A DNA stretch of 60,321 nucleotides from Terriglobia bacterium (GCA_030041095.1 JASHON010000026.1:1-60321), one strand, 5' to 3'; shown: positions 38,053 to 47,705, numbered from the stretch's first letter. Translations and numbers: made by a program. Notes: generated from the sequence alone by a model not told the origin.

Positions 38053-40734
38053 CTAATCGTTGGGCACAACATTCCAGCCGCTTACTTTGACGAACGGCTT
38101 CGCAGCGCCGAGGTCACGCGCATGGTAGGTGGCCGTGATATTCCGTTTTTCTCCTGGCATCAGCTCAAAATCGTTGGCACTCCAGACGATCGGATGCACG
38201 TCGCTGCCGCCCTTCCCTTTCAGCACATCAAGATGCACGAAGAACGCGAGATGCGGCGTGGGATTCATAACGGCCACTCGCTCCACGCCTTTCTCGCCAG
38301 CAGGAGCCGATCGCTCATCTTCACGCGACTTCACCACAAGTTTGACCTTCGGGAGTTCCTGCAGTCCTTGAAAATCTGCGAAAGACTGAAGCGGAGTGAA
38401 ATACCACGTAGAAGCGTTCCAGTTGTAAACGTCCGGGTGAGTCGAGAGCCAGTAAAAGTTTCGGTCCACAACTCGGCCCGAAGGGCTTTCCAGGCGGAGG
38501 CGAACGAAGTAAGTTTTCGACAATCCGTTCAGATCAGGAATGATGAAGGCCCGAGTGGAGCTGTTGGCCGGTAGGTTCAGTGTCATTGTCTTGCTGAACT
38601 GGCGCGCCAGGTCGAGGTTAAAAACATCTGCGACGACTTTGTAACCCGTAATGGGGTGAAAATAAGAATTCACGACCACGATCGACCGATCGTCATAAGA
38701 GTATTGAACGTGGAGCGGCTTGCAGGCCTCCTGCGTTCCGTAGAACCCGCCCCCGGGCCGTAAATAGTAGTCGTAGAGGTGCCAAATGATGGATGGCCAG
38801 CCATTATTGAGCATCCATTGAATGACGCCCGTCGAAGTGAATTTGTTGCGGCCATAGGCTTCGAACATAGCGCGCTCACCTTCATAATCCATCACCTGTG
38901 CTTCTTCCGCGTAGCCAGCCAGATTTTTTGCTTTTCCGTAACGATTGTCCATAGCTTGCGTGTAGACGTCGAGGGTGGTAAACGCTCCTCCGCCTGCATG
39001 GGCATCCCATGCGTAATCGATCGGCCAAAGATGATCCGCAGGAAACATTTGCTTAAGGCTGGCGAGCACAGGAATGGCAGGACCGGGGCTGGTTTCCGTA
39101 TTGAATCCGAAAGCGCCGCCATGGCGCGTGTCCAGATACCAATAAGACGGGCCCACGTATTGGTAAGGTCCCGTCATCTTTACGCCCGTCCAGCCTGCAC
39201 CCGCCGTATAACGCGAGGAAGCGCCGGCGATGTAAGGATTGGGCCAGCGCTGGGCTTTCAATACGCTGAGGTAAATGTCTTCAGCCTTCGGTGGCGGCGT
39301 ACCATCGCTTCCGTAGAGCCAGGCCAGCATGCAGGGGTGGTTACGAAGCCGGCGAAGCTGATCTCGCAGAGATTCTCCCGCGATTTCGTAATCAGCCGAT
39401 CTCCACCTGTTCCAGCGCTCCCAGTGCGAACAGCAGCACCAGCCGGCCAGCACCAGGATGCCGTACCGGTCGCAAAGACCGAAGAAGTGGTCGTTCATCA
39501 GTTTCCCTTCCAGGCGTACTGCGTTCAAGCGCATCGCCCGCACGTAAGCCAGTTCGTCAGCTTCACGCCGGCTGGACCATCGCTCAAGCATGTCCGGAGC
39601 CCAGCCCCCGCCGCGAATGAGGATTCGGTGCCCGTTCACAAGAAAGACGCGATGGTTCTGCGCATCGAGCTGCGAAGTGATTTCCCGGATTCCAAACTGC
39701 ACGGCTTCCTGGTCTGAGACTTGCCCACGCATTTCGAACTCCACGCGCAGGGTATAGAGATTTTGCGGCCCGTAAAGATAGGGCCACCAGAGTTCAGGGT
39801 GGGCCAGATTAAGCTGAGGGTGGTCGGCCGGCGACAAGACAACCCGCATCATTTCACCGGCGGTCAGCCGAACAGGCGTTGTCACCTCGACCGGCCCGAC
39901 GAATGCCTTCAAGTCTCCCGAAACCGTTTCATGGCTCACGTTGTGGAGAACAGCCGAGATCGTGAGATGAGCCTGCGCGAGCGAGGGCAGATCGAGGCTC
40001 GTCATCGCCTGCGGATAACGCACTGTGACGGGTCCGCTTGTCGTCAGAAACACGCTCCGGTAGAGGCCCATGTCTTTGTCGGGCGGCAGCGGCATCCAAT
40101 CGACAAAACTGATCGAGAGGTCGGACGGGGTGGGTGCGAACACCTCCACGGCCAATGTGTTCACCGCACCCGGCATCAAGGCTTGGGTTACGTTGAACTC
40201 ATACTCGCGGTACATCCCTGAGACTTCGTCCGGGCCGGCAATCTGGTGACCGTTCAGCCACACATCGGCGCTGTTATTGATGCCATGGAAATGCAGCCAC
40301 ACTTGCCGGCCGCGGACGCTCGTGGGAAGACGGAATTGCGTGCGGTACCACCAGCCCACAGCGAAAGGACTATCGGGCGCCATTGGAATCATCGCGAAGT
40401 TCGCGCCGACCGGATAAGTGACGGAGGGAATCCTGCGGAGGTTCATGCCGAAATCAGGATCGGGATACACGTGATTTCTGACGAGCGCAGCGAATACCGT
40501 GGTCGGAACAGAGGCAGGATACCAGCCGTCCGGATGAAAGCCGGCAGTCGAAATCTCGGCTCCGCTCTCCGGAACCTTCGCGGATGACTCGATGAGCCAT
40601 CCTGATCTCAGGACCGTTCTCGACCCTGGAAGGGCAAGGCCTTGAGCAGCCGGCTGCGCTCTTAGAACCTGCGATCCCGGCGCGCCCATGAGTAAAGCGA
40701 GGAAGATGCAAGGTAGCGTTCTCATAGGGGTCAT
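38053..40734 (-). CDS. Glycoside hydrolase family 2, exo-beta-D-glucosaminidase-like
   Basis: The 893-residue protein has a signal peptide (about residues 1-26, ending VLRAQ), a GH2 sugar-binding jelly-roll (about 45-200, WLHFHGINNSADVWLNGHQIAG), an immunoglobulin-like domain (about 230-350) and a TIM barrel with HRILIRGGGWAPDM. The acid/base region reads WLYGSDGTPPP (Asp477) and the nucleophile region FGFNTETSPGPAIP (Glu547), 70 residues apart. Asp rather than Glu as acid/base after GS is the mark of exo-beta-glucosaminidases (CsxA type), which trim chitosan oligomers. The C-terminal part has further beta domains. SD GGAGG lies two bases before ATG 40734 and eleven before an in-frame ATG at 40725, so either may start. 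Confidence 0.87.
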   Translation of the reverse strand: MTPMRTLPCIFLALLMGAPGSQVLRAQPAAQGLALPGSRTVLRSGWLIESSAKVPESGAEISTAGFHPDGWYPASVPTTVFAALVRNHVYPDPDFGMNLRRIPSVTYPVGANFAMIPMAPDSPFAVGWWYRTQFRLPTSVRGRQVWLHFHGINNSADVWLNGHQIAGPDEVSGMYREYEFNVTQALMPGAVNTLAVEVFAPTPSDLSISFVDWMPLPPDKDMGLYRSVFLTTSGPVTVRYPQAMTSLDLPSLAQAHLTISAVLHNVSHETVSGDLKAFVGPVEVTTPVRLTAGEMMRVVLSPADHPQLNLAHPELWWPYLYGPQNLYTLRVEFEMRGQVSDQEAVQFGIREITSQLDAQNHRVFLVNGHRILIRGGGWAPDMLERWSSRREADELAYVRAMRLNAVRLEGKLMNDHFFGLCDRYGILVLAGWCCCSHWERWNRWRSADYEIAGESLRDQLRRLRNHPCMLAWLYGSDGTPPPKAEDIYLSVLKAQRWPNPYIAGASSRYTAGAGWTGVKMTGPYQYVGPSYWYLDTRHGGAFGFNTETSPGPAIPVLASLKQMFPADHLWPIDYAWDAHAGGGAFTTLDVYTQAMDNRYGKAKNLAGYAEEAQVMDYEGERAMFEAYGRNKFTSTGVIQWMLNNGWPSIIWHLYDYYLRPGGGFYGTQEACKPLHVQYSYDDRSIVVVNSYFHPITGYKVVADVFNLDLARQFSKTMTLNLPANSSTRAFIIPDLNGLSKTYFVRLRLESPSGRVVDRNFYWLSTHPDVYNWNASTWYFTPLQSFADFQGLQELPKVKLVVKSREDERSAPAGEKGVERVAVMNPTPHLAFFVHLDVLKGKGGSDVHPIVWSANDFELMPGEKRNITATYHARDLGAAKPFVKVSGWNVVPND

Positions 40735-40925
40735 TACCTCCGATGGGGGTTGCGGCTGGCCTGCGTTCCAGGCAATCCGGCGGCCTGTATCTCAATAATT
40801 CCGACTTTGTAAACAACGTTAACGAACGCTCTAAGGTACTCGAAACTGCGTAGGTAATCAACAGCCGGATTTCCGCTCAGTTGACCTCATGGGGGGCGAG
40901 TGGCATCATACCTAGTAAATGCGCC

Positions 40926-40940
40926 GAGGAGGGCGCCTCC
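40926..40940 (+). promoter_or_regulatory. SD-overlapping inverted repeat before the VWA gene
   Basis: GGAGG (40928-40932, the SD) can pair with CCTCC (40936-40940) across a three-base loop, directly next to the ATG at 40941. A competing stem, GCGCC (40921-40925) with GGCGC (40932-40936), would leave GAGGAG in the loop. The two folds exclude each other and would hide or expose the SD. Translation control is inference. Confidence 0.35.
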
Positions 40941-42095
40941 ATGATGCTCAGCAAAATGTCCCGTTTTGTGGCGATCATTGGGCTGGCAAGTCTACTGGTA
41001 CTCGTGGGAGTCGCTGCGGACTTTGCTTGGGCGACGCCTCGGCCCGGGGCCACGCCAGGCCCGGACCCACGCGAAGAGGTGCCAATTCCTCAGCAGCAGG
41101 GCCCTGCTCAACAGCCGGGCGAGACGGTGATTGTTCCCAAAAAACAGGCTCCGCCGCCCACTCAGCCAACGAAACCACTCAAGATTAACCCCAACTCCGT
41201 TTACTCGATTTCTACACAGTCCAACCTTGTCAATATGAGCGTGTCAGTCCAGGATGCGAACGGAGATCCGATTCCCAATCTTCAGAAAGACAACTTCAAG
41301 ATTTACGATGACGGCGTCCAACAGTCTGTAACGAACTTCGCCGCAGTCAAGGCTCCCATTACGGTCTGCATGCTGGTTGAATTCAGCAACGAATTCTGGA
41401 CTCTGCTCTACCAAGCTCTTGAGTCTGCCTATACATTTCTCAATTTCATGCAGCCGAAAGATTGGGTGGCTGTAGTTTCCTTTGACTTAAAGCCCCGGAT
41501 TCTTACCGATTTCACGCATAGCCGAGCGGGAGTACAATCGGCGCTCAGCACGCTCGTGTTCCCAGGGTTCTCAGAGGATAATCTTTACGATGCACTGGCT
41601 TTTTGCATCGACAGGATGAAGAATGTCCAGGGGCGGAAAGCCATCCTCGCTATCGTCAGCGGTTACGACACGATGAGCAAGCTGACCTATAGCCAGATGC
41701 TGAAAGTGGCCAAGGCTTCCAGCACGCCCATTTATGCCGTAAGTATCCTCGAATGGACGGCGGTTCGCATGCCCAACGGCTACAACAGCAACTACTGGGT
41801 CGCTCGCAACGGCCTGACCTACATCACGAAGTATTCGGGTGGGCTAGCCTACTTCCCTCGCTTTGAGGGCGAATTGCCGAGCATTTACCGGCAGATCGCC
41901 TACCAACTCCGCTCAGAGTACAGCATCGGATTTGCGCCGTCGGATCCTACGCTGAACGGAAAGTACCATAAACTAAAGGTTGACTTGGTCGACGCGCAAG
42001 GGAACCCGCTGCGAATCGTAAACCAAAAGGGAAAAAACGTGAAGTACAAGCTGGTTTACCGCGATGGATACTACGCGCAGCAGAACCAGCAGTAA
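40941..42095 (+). CDS. Secreted VWFA-related domain protein
   Basis: The 384-residue protein has a signal peptide (MSRFVAIIGLASLLVLVGVAADFAWA), a Pro/Gln-rich linker to about residue 80, then a von Willebrand factor A-like domain of the type widespread in Acidobacteriota: VNMSVSVQDANGDPIPNLQKDNFKIYDDGVQQSVTNF followed by TVCMLVEFSN and AILAIVSGYDTMS. The metal-site DxSxS is altered: Glu147 and Ser149 occupy it, so metal-dependent binding may be lost. Extracytoplasmic protein-protein contact is the usual role. ATG 40941 was chosen over 40881 for its AGGAGG SD. It is divergent from the GH2 gene. Confidence 0.85.
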   Translation: MMLSKMSRFVAIIGLASLLVLVGVAADFAWATPRPGATPGPDPREEVPIPQQQGPAQQPGETVIVPKKQAPPPTQPTKPLKINPNSVYSISTQSNLVNMSVSVQDANGDPIPNLQKDNFKIYDDGVQQSVTNFAAVKAPITVCMLVEFSNEFWTLLYQALESAYTFLNFMQPKDWVAVVSFDLKPRILTDFTHSRAGVQSALSTLVFPGFSEDNLYDALAFCIDRMKNVQGRKAILAIVSGYDTMSKLTYSQMLKVAKASSTPIYAVSILEWTAVRMPNGYNSNYWVARNGLTYITKYSGGLAYFPRFEGELPSIYRQIAYQLRSEYSIGFAPSDPTLNGKYHKLKVDLVDAQGNPLRIVNQKGKNVKYKLVYRDGYYAQQNQQ

Positions 42096-42140
42096 GTCTT
42101 CAGGGATAAATCCCGGTTGATTTCCGTTAGAAAAAGCCTT

Positions 42141-42887
42141 ATGACGACCGATGTGGTCTCAGAGAGGGCTGTGCTGGCGCAAATTAAGCGAAATCGCCTG
42201 CCTCGGCACATTGCCATTATCATGGACGGCAACGGCCGCTGGGCCCAGAAGCGTAAATTACCCCGGATTGCCGGTCATCGCGCCGGCATGCGGGCCGTGC
42301 GCCAGGCCTTGGAAGGCTGCTCGCAACTTGGCGTCCCTTTTCTGACCCTTTACGCCTTCTCCGTCGAAAACTGGAAGCGTCCGCAGAGAGAAATCAGCTT
42401 GCTGATGTCTCTGCTGCGCGAATACCTCAAGAAAGAACGGGCGGAGCTCAAGCGCCGGGACATTCAGCTACGCGTGATCGGACGCGTCCACGAGTTGCCT
42501 CACGCCGTTCAGAAGGATTTGGAGACGGCGCTCACCGCAACCCGTGACAACAGCGGTCTCACGCTCACGCTCGCCCTCAATTATGGCGCTCGGACCGAGC
42601 TTGTGGATGCGTTCCGCAAAATGGCTGAAGAGGGGGTGCGGAACGGGAGCGTTGGCTGGGACGAGGCTTCCATTAGCCGCAACCTTTATACCGAGGGAAT
42701 GCCTGATCCCGACCTCCTCATTCGCACGAGCGGCGAAATGCGCCTCAGCAATTTCCTTTTGTGGCAAGCCGCCTATGCGGAGCTGTGGATCACCGAGGTC
42801 TTGTGGCCGGATTTCACGCGTAAGGACCTTTTTCGGGCGGTCTCCGATTTTCAGAAGCGTGAGCGGCGATACGGCGGCCTCGGATGA
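42141..42887 (+). CDS. uppS: Undecaprenyl diphosphate synthase
   Basis: The 248-residue cis-prenyltransferase has the signature HIAIIMDGNGRWAQKR with catalytic Asp29, YAFSVENWKRP, and the C-terminal DPDLLIRTSGEMRLSNFLLWQ. It makes the C55 lipid carrier for peptidoglycan and other envelope polymers from isoprenoid units. ATG 42141 was used; TTG 42117 is in frame with AGGGA upstream and would add eight residues. It heads a same-strand run with cdsA, dxr, rseP and ispG, a common bacterial order, though 190 bases separate it from cdsA. Confidence 0.94.
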   Translation: MTTDVVSERAVLAQIKRNRLPRHIAIIMDGNGRWAQKRKLPRIAGHRAGMRAVRQALEGCSQLGVPFLTLYAFSVENWKRPQREISLLMSLLREYLKKERAELKRRDIQLRVIGRVHELPHAVQKDLETALTATRDNSGLTLTLALNYGARTELVDAFRKMAEEGVRNGSVGWDEASISRNLYTEGMPDPDLLIRTSGEMRLSNFLLWQAAYAELWITEVLWPDFTRKDLFRAVSDFQKRERRYGGLG

Positions 42888-43077
42888 ACCTGGGTCGCCG
42901 CCGGACGTATTCTCTGCCGTGAGCCTCCTCATCGCAATTCAGCAGAAGGCGGATTAAAAGGCGCACGACTCGCCGTTCCCCAATTCCTCTGGCAACTCAC
43001 ATTTTCCACCAGGAGACTTTCAAGATCACCGCAACGCACCGGAGCACCGAGCATTGGTGGTCGGACACGACCCTTCC

Positions 43078-43905
43078 ATGAAAGCACGCGTCCTCACCGG
43101 CATCGCTTTGGCCATTCCAGCGGCGTATCTGATTGGCTGGGCTCCGAAGTGGCTTTTCATGATCGCGCTGATCGTTTTATGCGAGCGTGGGCTTTACGAA
43201 TACTTCCTGATCGCGCGGCAAACAGGTGTCAAGGCGCTATCATGGGCGGGGTATATCGCTGGCGCCGGCATTTGCCTGGCCTGGGCCTTCAGTGGCGGCC
43301 CGTCTGTAATTCTGGGCGCACTCCTCGCATCCATCCTGATCGTATCCTCCCTGGCCCTCTGGTTTGCGCGCGACCTGAGAGATTACTTGACGATGGTTGC
43401 GGCCACGCTTTCTGGATTGTTCTATGTTGCTTTTGCGTTTTCGTTCGTCTATCCGCTTCGCTTCTTTGGTTTAGGATCGAGCCTGGCCAACGGCCGGCAA
43501 ATGCTGTTCTTTCTCGTTTGCGTGATTGTTGCTGGTGACATCTTTGCCTATCTCACGGGCAGACTGGTTGGACGAAGGCTCCTGTTTCCCCGCATTTCGC
43601 CGAAGAAGACGTTTGAAGGAGCGGCGGGTGGATTGGCTGTGGGCATCGGCGCCGGCTGGGTGTACTCGATCGCGTTCTGGCGGACAAGCGACTGGAAAAC
43701 CGTTATCCTATTAGCAGGCTGTATCGCCGTGGCCGGGCAGTTCGGCGATTTGTGCGAATCCGCCTTAAAGCGCGGCGCAAACCTGAAGGACTCGGGCGAA
43801 CTTCTTCCGGGCCACGGCGGGCTTCTAGACCGTATCGACAGCCTGCTTTTCGGCGCACCTCTCTTGTGGCTGGTGCTGCTGGTGGAAGCAGGGATTCACA
43901 AGTGA
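43078..43905 (+). CDS. cdsA: Phosphatidate cytidylyltransferase
   Basis: This 275-residue membrane protein has about eight hydrophobic segments and ends with the CdsA signature SALKRGANLKDSGELLPGHGGLLDRIDSLLFGAP (Ser, Lys-Arg, Lys-Asp, PGHGG, DRxDS all present). It makes CDP-diacylglycerol for phospholipids in the inner membrane. ATG 43078 begins the family-like MKARVLTG; an in-frame GTG at 43054 is possible, and neither SD is strong. dxr starts 19 bases after its stop. Confidence 0.93.
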   Translation: MKARVLTGIALAIPAAYLIGWAPKWLFMIALIVLCERGLYEYFLIARQTGVKALSWAGYIAGAGICLAWAFSGGPSVILGALLASILIVSSLALWFARDLRDYLTMVAATLSGLFYVAFAFSFVYPLRFFGLGSSLANGRQMLFFLVCVIVAGDIFAYLTGRLVGRRLLFPRISPKKTFEGAAGGLAVGIGAGWVYSIAFWRTSDWKTVILLAGCIAVAGQFGDLCESALKRGANLKDSGELLPGHGGLLDRIDSLLFGAPLLWLVLLVEAGIHK

Positions 43906-43924
43906 CGGAGTGGTCGCCCTATCT

Positions 43925-45112
43925 ATGAAGGGACTGTGCATTCTGGGCTCAACCGGTTCCATCGGACAGAACTCGCTGCGAGTGGCGAGAACCCTGCCGG
44001 ATCGTTTTCGAGTGGTTTCGCTTTCGGCAGGCAAGAACATCGAGCTCCTGGCCCAGCAGATTGAGGTTTTCAAGCCTCGCCTAGTTTCCGTCATGTCGTC
44101 CGGCTGGGCGGAATCGTTGCGCGCATTATTGCAGTCGCGCGGTTATCGCGAACCAATTGAAATCAGGACGGGCGACGAGGGCAGTATCGAAGCGGCCTCA
44201 CATCCTGAAGTCGACATCCTCATTTCCGGCTCCCACGGCGTCACGGGATTGCTCGCGACGTTTGCCGCGGTGTGCGCCGGCAAGCGAGTGGGGCTAGCCA
44301 ACAAGGAAACACTCGTGGCGGCCGGCGAGCTTGTGATGAAGGAAGCATCCAGAAACGGCGCCGAGCTTCTTCCCGTCGATAGCGAGCACTGCGCCCTCCA
44401 CCAATGTCTCCGATCAGGTGAGCCTCGGGAGGTTGAACGATTGATCCTGACAGGGTCTGGAGGGCCATTCCTGAAGACGCCTTTGCGTGCCTTCGCCGCC
44501 CTCACGCCCGAGCAGGCGCTGCAGCATCCTGTCTGGCGAATGGGTGGCCGCATCACGATCGATTCGGCCACCATGATGAACAAAGGATTGGAGATCATCG
44601 AAGCGTCGTGGCTCTTCGGGCTCCAACCCCAAGCGATTGAGGTCGTGATCCATCCCGAATCCATCATTCATTCGATGGTAGAATTTAAAGACCGTTGCGT
44701 ATTGGCTCAACTGGCTGTTGCTGATATGCGCATTCCCATCCAATACGCCCTTACCTACCCTGAGCGACTCACCGCTGGCGAAGACGGACTCAACCTTGAC
44801 TTGCTTGCCCGCCGCCGCCTGCAATTTCGCCGTCCGGATATCCGCCGGTTCCCATGCCTGGAGTTGGGCAGGGCGGCGATCGAGGCCGGAGGCGCCATGC
44901 CTTGTGCGCTGAACGCCGCGGACGAAATTGCTGTGGCGGCGTTCCTGGAGCGCCGTCTGCCTTTTACAGGGATTCCCAAGGTCCTGGAAGAGGTCATGCG
45001 GCGAACGCCGGGCGTGCATCTAAGTTCCATGGCAGAAGTTCTGGAATGTGACCGCGAGGCTCGGCGGCAAGCTGCCGATGCGGTTGCTACAACCTGGGCG
45101 TCAGGAGCGTAA
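43925..45112 (+). CDS. dxr: 1-deoxy-D-xylulose 5-phosphate reductoisomerase
   Basis: The 395-residue enzyme has the NADPH motif LGSTGSIG (residues 7-14), GLANKETLVAAGE, LLPVDSEHCALHQCL (metal and substrate site) and TIDSATMMNKGLEIIEA. It makes methylerythritol phosphate, the first committed MEP-pathway step. ATG 43925 was chosen as nearest to the Rossmann start; GTG 43910 has GGAG directly upstream and would add five residues. The neighbours uppS and ispG use or make isoprenoids, so the grouping is functional. Confidence 0.95.
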   Translation: MKGLCILGSTGSIGQNSLRVARTLPDRFRVVSLSAGKNIELLAQQIEVFKPRLVSVMSSGWAESLRALLQSRGYREPIEIRTGDEGSIEAASHPEVDILISGSHGVTGLLATFAAVCAGKRVGLANKETLVAAGELVMKEASRNGAELLPVDSEHCALHQCLRSGEPREVERLILTGSGGPFLKTPLRAFAALTPEQALQHPVWRMGGRITIDSATMMNKGLEIIEASWLFGLQPQAIEVVIHPESIIHSMVEFKDRCVLAQLAVADMRIPIQYALTYPERLTAGEDGLNLDLLARRRLQFRRPDIRRFPCLELGRAAIEAGGAMPCALNAADEIAVAAFLERRLPFTGIPKVLEEVMRRTPGVHLSSMAEVLECDREARRQAADAVATTWASGA

Positions 45113-45122
45113 GCCAGACAGC

Positions 45123-46448
45123 ATGCTTTCGCACATTGCGACAGACGCGGCGGTCGTCGCCGTAGTGCTCGGCTTTCTGATCTTCATTCACGAGCTCGGC
45201 CACTTCACGGCGGCGAAGTGGTTTGGCGTAGGCGCTCCGGTGTTCTCCATTGGGTTTGGTAAACGTCTGGTCGGCTTCGAAAGAGGCGGGACGGATTACC
45301 GTATAAGCTTGCTACCGTTTGGAGGATACGTCCGCCTGATGGGAGAAGATCCAACCGATCCCAACAGCCGGAACGACCCGGGCAATCTGCTCGCTCATCC
45401 GCGCTGGCAGCGATTTATCATCTCGTTTGCGGGTCCGGCGGTCAATATTCTCGCGGCGGTCCTGCTGCTTACGGCGCTGTACAAGTTTCATTATGTAAGA
45501 CCCCTTTACGAAGGGCAGCCCGCACAGATCGGAGCCGTGGATCCTTCTTCACCGGCGGCGCGAGCAGGAATAGAGCCTGGAGATCTGATTGTTAGAATGG
45601 GTAACGAGATAAGGCCGACCTGGGAAAACATCGAGATGAAGGTGCTTCTTACCACTCGCGAATCCATACCTCTCGAAATTCGCCGAAATGGAGAGCTGAT
45701 CCGCCTTTCCTTGAAGCCGCGTGCGGAGGGGGAGGGTGGAGGCGGCTACGCGGGTATCTATCCGTGTCTCTCGAACGTAGCCGCACAGGTGGAAGCGGGT
45801 TCTCCTGCAAGCCGCGCCGGGTTGGAACCAGGGGATCAGCTCTGGGCTGTCGATGGCCACCGGACTCCTTGCTTCGAGCAGATTTCTACAGCGATTCAAG
45901 CGAGACGCGGCAATGCAGTGGATTTGACAGTGGAACGGAAAGGCCATTTCCTGCACTTCGCCATTCAGCCAATGAAGGATACAGCCGGTGGCGAGACGCG
46001 GTGGATTATCGGCGTGAGAAGACGAGACGAAATGGCCGTAAGACACCTTGCCCTGGACAAGGCCTTCGCTGCTTCGGTAAGAAAGAATGTGAGCTTCGCT
46101 GTGCTGGAGTACACGGCGCTGAAGGAAGTTCTCACCCGTCAATTGTCGGCGCGATCGATGGCGGGTCCGGTCGGCATCGCCCAGATGTCCGGGGAAGCGT
46201 ACCGTGCCGGCTTTGCGGACTTAGTGGGATTTGTGGCTTTTATCAGCCTCGACCTCGCGATTGTGAACCTCTTGCCGATCCCAGTGCTGGACGGTGGCAC
46301 GATCTTGCTGCTCATCATTGAAGGCGCTATGCAGCGAGACTTGAGCGTTCGCCTCAAGGAGCTGATCCTGCAGGCGGGAATATTCTTGATTCTCATCGCG
46401 TTCGTGCTGATCACTTATAATGATATTGTAAGGGCGTTGGCCCATTAG
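45123..46448 (+). CDS. rseP: Site-2 zinc metalloprotease RseP
   Basis: The 441-residue protein has the zinc motif HELGH (His23 to His27) in the first membrane segment, two PDZ domains (about 120-195 with SSPAARAGIEPGDLIVRMG, and about 205-285 with GSPASRAGLEPGDQLWAVDG) and the second catalytic segment NLLPIPVLDGG. It cleaves membrane-embedded anti-sigma factors or leftover signal peptides. ATG 45123 is ten bases after dxr; upstream in-frame starts lie inside dxr. GGAGCG lies upstream at a rather long distance. Confidence 0.95.
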   Translation: MLSHIATDAAVVAVVLGFLIFIHELGHFTAAKWFGVGAPVFSIGFGKRLVGFERGGTDYRISLLPFGGYVRLMGEDPTDPNSRNDPGNLLAHPRWQRFIISFAGPAVNILAAVLLLTALYKFHYVRPLYEGQPAQIGAVDPSSPAARAGIEPGDLIVRMGNEIRPTWENIEMKVLLTTRESIPLEIRRNGELIRLSLKPRAEGEGGGGYAGIYPCLSNVAAQVEAGSPASRAGLEPGDQLWAVDGHRTPCFEQISTAIQARRGNAVDLTVERKGHFLHFAIQPMKDTAGGETRWIIGVRRRDEMAVRHLALDKAFAASVRKNVSFAVLEYTALKEVLTRQLSARSMAGPVGIAQMSGEAYRAGFADLVGFVAFISLDLAIVNLLPIPVLDGGTILLLIIEGAMQRDLSVRLKELILQAGIFLILIAFVLITYNDIVRALAH

Positions 46449-46475
46449 TGAAAATTCCTGGATTCCGGTGATGTC

Positions 46476-47648
46476 ATGAATTTCAGCGAAACTGAACATT
46501 TTCCTCCTCGTCGGAAAACGCGTCCAGTCAAAGTGGGGCGCTTCACGATCGGCGGCGACGCGCCTATTGTGGTCCAGTCGATGACGAAGACGGACACCAG
46601 AGACATTGATGCGACCGTCCGGCAGATTCAGGAGATGGAAGCGGCGGGATGCGAGATCGTCCGGCTGGCTGTTCCCGATCTCGATGCAGCGAAGGCCCTC
46701 GCGGAAATTCGCCGGCGCTGTCCCGATTCTGTGCTGGTCTCCGATATTCATTTTCAATACAAATTTGCGTTGATCGCCCTTGATGCGGGAATCGACAAAT
46801 TGCGCATCAATCCAGGAAACATCGGTGACGCGGAAAAGGTCCGGACGGTGGTGCGGAGGGCGCAGGAGCAGCATGTGCCGATACGGATCGGCGTGAACGC
46901 TGGCTCGCTCGAACGGCGGCTGCTTGAAAAGTACGGCTACCCGACGCCGGAGGCGATGGTCGAAAGCGCCATTTACCACATACGCATTCTGGAGGATCTC
47001 GGATTTGGCGATACCATCGTTTCGCTTAAGGCCTCGAATCTGCGGCTTTGCGTCGCGGCCTATCGACTCCTGGCCCGCCAGGTCGATTATCCGTTCCACG
47101 TAGGCATTACCGAAGCCGGGACCCAGTTCTCCGGTACCGTGAAATCGTGCGCAGGAATCGGCATGCTGCTTGCTGACGGCATTGGTGACACAATCCGAGT
47201 CTCTCTCGCGACGAACCCTGTGGAAGAAGTGCGCGTGGCCTACGAACTGCTCAAGGCGCTGGAGTTGCGCAGCCGCGGCCCGATGGTGATCGCTTGTCCC
47301 ACGTGCGGCCGGCTTGAAGTGGATTTGTTCAAGATCGCCGGTGACATCGAAAAGGCCACGGCGCACATTAAAATGCCCGTGAGTCTGGCAGTGATGGGGT
47401 GTGCGGTGAATGGCCCCGGTGAAGCACGAGAGGCGGATTTGGGGGTTGCCGCCGGCCGAGGCAACGGCATGATTTACCGCGAAGGGAAAGCGATCCGCCG
47501 TGTGAAGGAAGAAGAAATTGTGCCCGCGTTGCTCGAAGAAATTGAGAGATTTGTGGCGGAAAAAACATCCGGCATTCCTTCATCACCACCGGCGCTCGAT
47601 CCGGAGCCAGCGGAGACTTCAGCGAACCCGCTGACCGTCCTTCGATAG
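46476..47648 (+). CDS. ispG: 4-hydroxy-3-methylbut-2-enyl diphosphate synthase
   Basis: The 390-residue protein starts with the GcpE barrel (RPVKVGRFTIGGDAPIVVQSMTKTDTRDIDAT, residues about 12-43) and ends with the [4Fe-4S] domain, where ACPTCGR and MGCAVNGPGEA supply the three cluster cysteines. It performs the next-to-last MEP-pathway step. The ATG lies 27 bases after the rseP stop, in the same direction, closing the uppS-cdsA-dxr-rseP-ispG run. The next gene is convergent. Confidence 0.95.
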   Translation: MNFSETEHFPPRRKTRPVKVGRFTIGGDAPIVVQSMTKTDTRDIDATVRQIQEMEAAGCEIVRLAVPDLDAAKALAEIRRRCPDSVLVSDIHFQYKFALIALDAGIDKLRINPGNIGDAEKVRTVVRRAQEQHVPIRIGVNAGSLERRLLEKYGYPTPEAMVESAIYHIRILEDLGFGDTIVSLKASNLRLCVAAYRLLARQVDYPFHVGITEAGTQFSGTVKSCAGIGMLLADGIGDTIRVSLATNPVEEVRVAYELLKALELRSRGPMVIACPTCGRLEVDLFKIAGDIEKATAHIKMPVSLAVMGCAVNGPGEAREADLGVAAGRGNGMIYREGKAIRRVKEEEIVPALLEEIERFVAEKTSGIPSSPPALDPEPAETSANPLTVLR

Positions 47649-47705
47649 CAACCCACAGAGCGAAAGCGGCGTCCCTGAATCTCGACGGGTGCAAAACCTG
47701 CAAGG

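Noticed and set aside
46221-47366. 381-codon minus-strand frame
   Set aside because: Antisense to the ends of rseP and ispG; composition is His/Arg-rich nonsense and there is no SD.
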